DNA of 64,000 nucleotides from Candidatus Stammera capleta. Its GTDB lineage: Bacteria; Pseudomonadota; Gammaproteobacteria; Enterobacterales; Enterobacteriaceae. Positions 63,436-64,000 of this stretch are shown one piece after another. A program made the translations under genes and the position numbers. The stretch spans positions 1 through 64,000 of the forward strand of contig CP043975.1 of the NCBI GenBank assembly GCA_015134335.1, given 5' to 3'. Below the pieces are notes generated by a model. That model made no database searches. It saw only the letters and a list, made by a program, of their open reading frames with translations, and was not told where the DNA came from. The first letter of the stretch is position 1. Each line of letters starts with the position of its first letter.

Positions 63436-63447
63436 ATAATTATAATA

Positions 63448-64000
63448 TTAAAAATAATTCTTTCTTAAAATTGATAAATATTTGTTTGATATTAACAATG
63501 ATTGTATTTGACTTATTAATTCAATGACTACAACTACTATTATTAATAAAGAAAAACCACTTATACTAAAATTAAATTTAGTAATTTCACTAATTATATT
63601 TGGTATTAAATTAATTAAACACATATAAATTGAATTAAACAAAGTTAAATATAAAACAATTTTTTTAATATAATTCGCTGTGAATACACCAGGACGAACA
63701 TTTGGTATATATGTACCACTTTTTTTTAAATTATCTGCAATCTCTGAAGGATTAAAAATCAATAAAATATAAAAAAAACAAAAAAAAACAATTAACAATA
63801 AATATAAAAATAAATATAAAAATTGTTTAGGATAAAATAATTTAACTAAAAAATATAAATTACTAAATTTTAATTTATTATTTAATCATATAAAAAAAAT
63901 AGAAGGAAAAATCATAATACTAGAAGCAAAAATAGAAGGCAAAACTCCAGCTAAATTTATTTTTAAAGGTAAATAAGTATCTCTATTATTTAAAAACGAA
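63448..64000 (-). CDS. secY: SecY translocon channel, C-terminal part (cut by window edge)
   Basis: Central channel of the Sec translocon, the partner of SecA. About 183 C-terminal residues are inside the window. NNRDTYLPLKINLAGVLPSIFASSI is the TM7-8 region of SecY (SNRDTYLPLKVNMAGVIPPIFASS in E. coli). PSEIADNLKKSGTYIPNVRPGV is the cytoplasmic C5 loop that meets SecA and the ribosome, followed by two more membrane segments. The N-terminal half lies beyond base 64000. Confidence 0.96.

Overview
The window comes from a severely reduced, extremely A+T-rich bacterial genome in which UGA is read as tryptophan. Almost every gene has in-frame TGA codons exactly where its family has a conserved Trp: the rpoA tail, the rpsK and rpsD Trp codons, the tpiA 'NWK' and the gapA C-terminal 'WYDNE'. 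Nearly all genes end in TAA. Joined through TGA, the genes are close to the length of their Escherichia coli counterparts.

Protein similarity and gene order point to an Enterobacterales-derived, obligate (probably insect) symbiont. Order matching the enteric chromosome includes rnhA|dnaQ, asnS-porin(OmpF-like), tRNA-Arg(ACG)/tRNA-Ser(GCU)-csrA-alaS-recA, adk-htpG-dnaX, rpmE/hslUV, clpP-clpX-lon, tRNA-Arg(UCU)-folD-cysS, der-hisS, dnaK-dnaJ, rsmA-apaH, and secY-rpmJ-rpsM-rpsK-rpsD-rpoA-rplQ. I cannot name the species. The better-known UGA=Trp insect symbionts that I recall (Zinderia, Nasuia, Hodgkinia) are not Enterobacterales and fit the gene order less well.

Layout: 1-1.4 kb holds a 5'-truncated telomere resolvase (protelomerase) of the phage N15 TelN type, convergent with gapA. 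1.4-7 kb: gapA, rnhA, dnaQ, asnS, an OmpF/OmpC-like porin and two tRNAs. 7-14.8 kb: csrA, alaS, recA, adk, htpG, dnaX. 14.8-19.8 kb: secA, a DciA/DUF721-like gene, rsmH, tpiA, rpmE. 19.8-20.7 kb is the largest apparently empty stretch. 20.7-26.9 kb: tusE, hslU, hslV, rpoH, rsmD, dnaB, ssb. 27-37 kb: rpsA, dusA, serS, trxB, infA, nusB, clpP, clpX, lon, tRNA-Arg. 37-47.7 kb: folD, cysS, an unknown membrane protein, rnpB, der, hisS, tsaB, metK, glyA, dnaJ. 47.8-60.4 kb: dnaK, ileS, rsmA, apaH, rpsT, pgi, mnmA, glyS, glyQ. 60.4-64 kb: the alpha/spc ribosomal-protein operon, cut inside secY by the right edge.

The content is almost wholly information processing and protein quality control: aminoacyl-tRNA synthetases, tRNA/rRNA modification, replication (dnaB, ssb, dnaX, dnaQ, possible dciA) and a full RpoH-type proteostasis set (DnaKJ, HtpG, HslUV, ClpXP, Lon). 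Only fragments of carbon and one-carbon metabolism are present (pgi, tpiA, gapA, glyA, folD, metK), and no amino-acid or vitamin pathway.

The standout is the telomere resolvase. All the catalytic residues known from this family are present with near-canonical spacing, and five in-frame UGA codons include several at Trp positions conserved with N15 TelN. The gene is therefore long resident and apparently maintained, which predicts a linear, hairpin-ended replicon in an ultra-reduced symbiont. The telomere site itself is not in this window.
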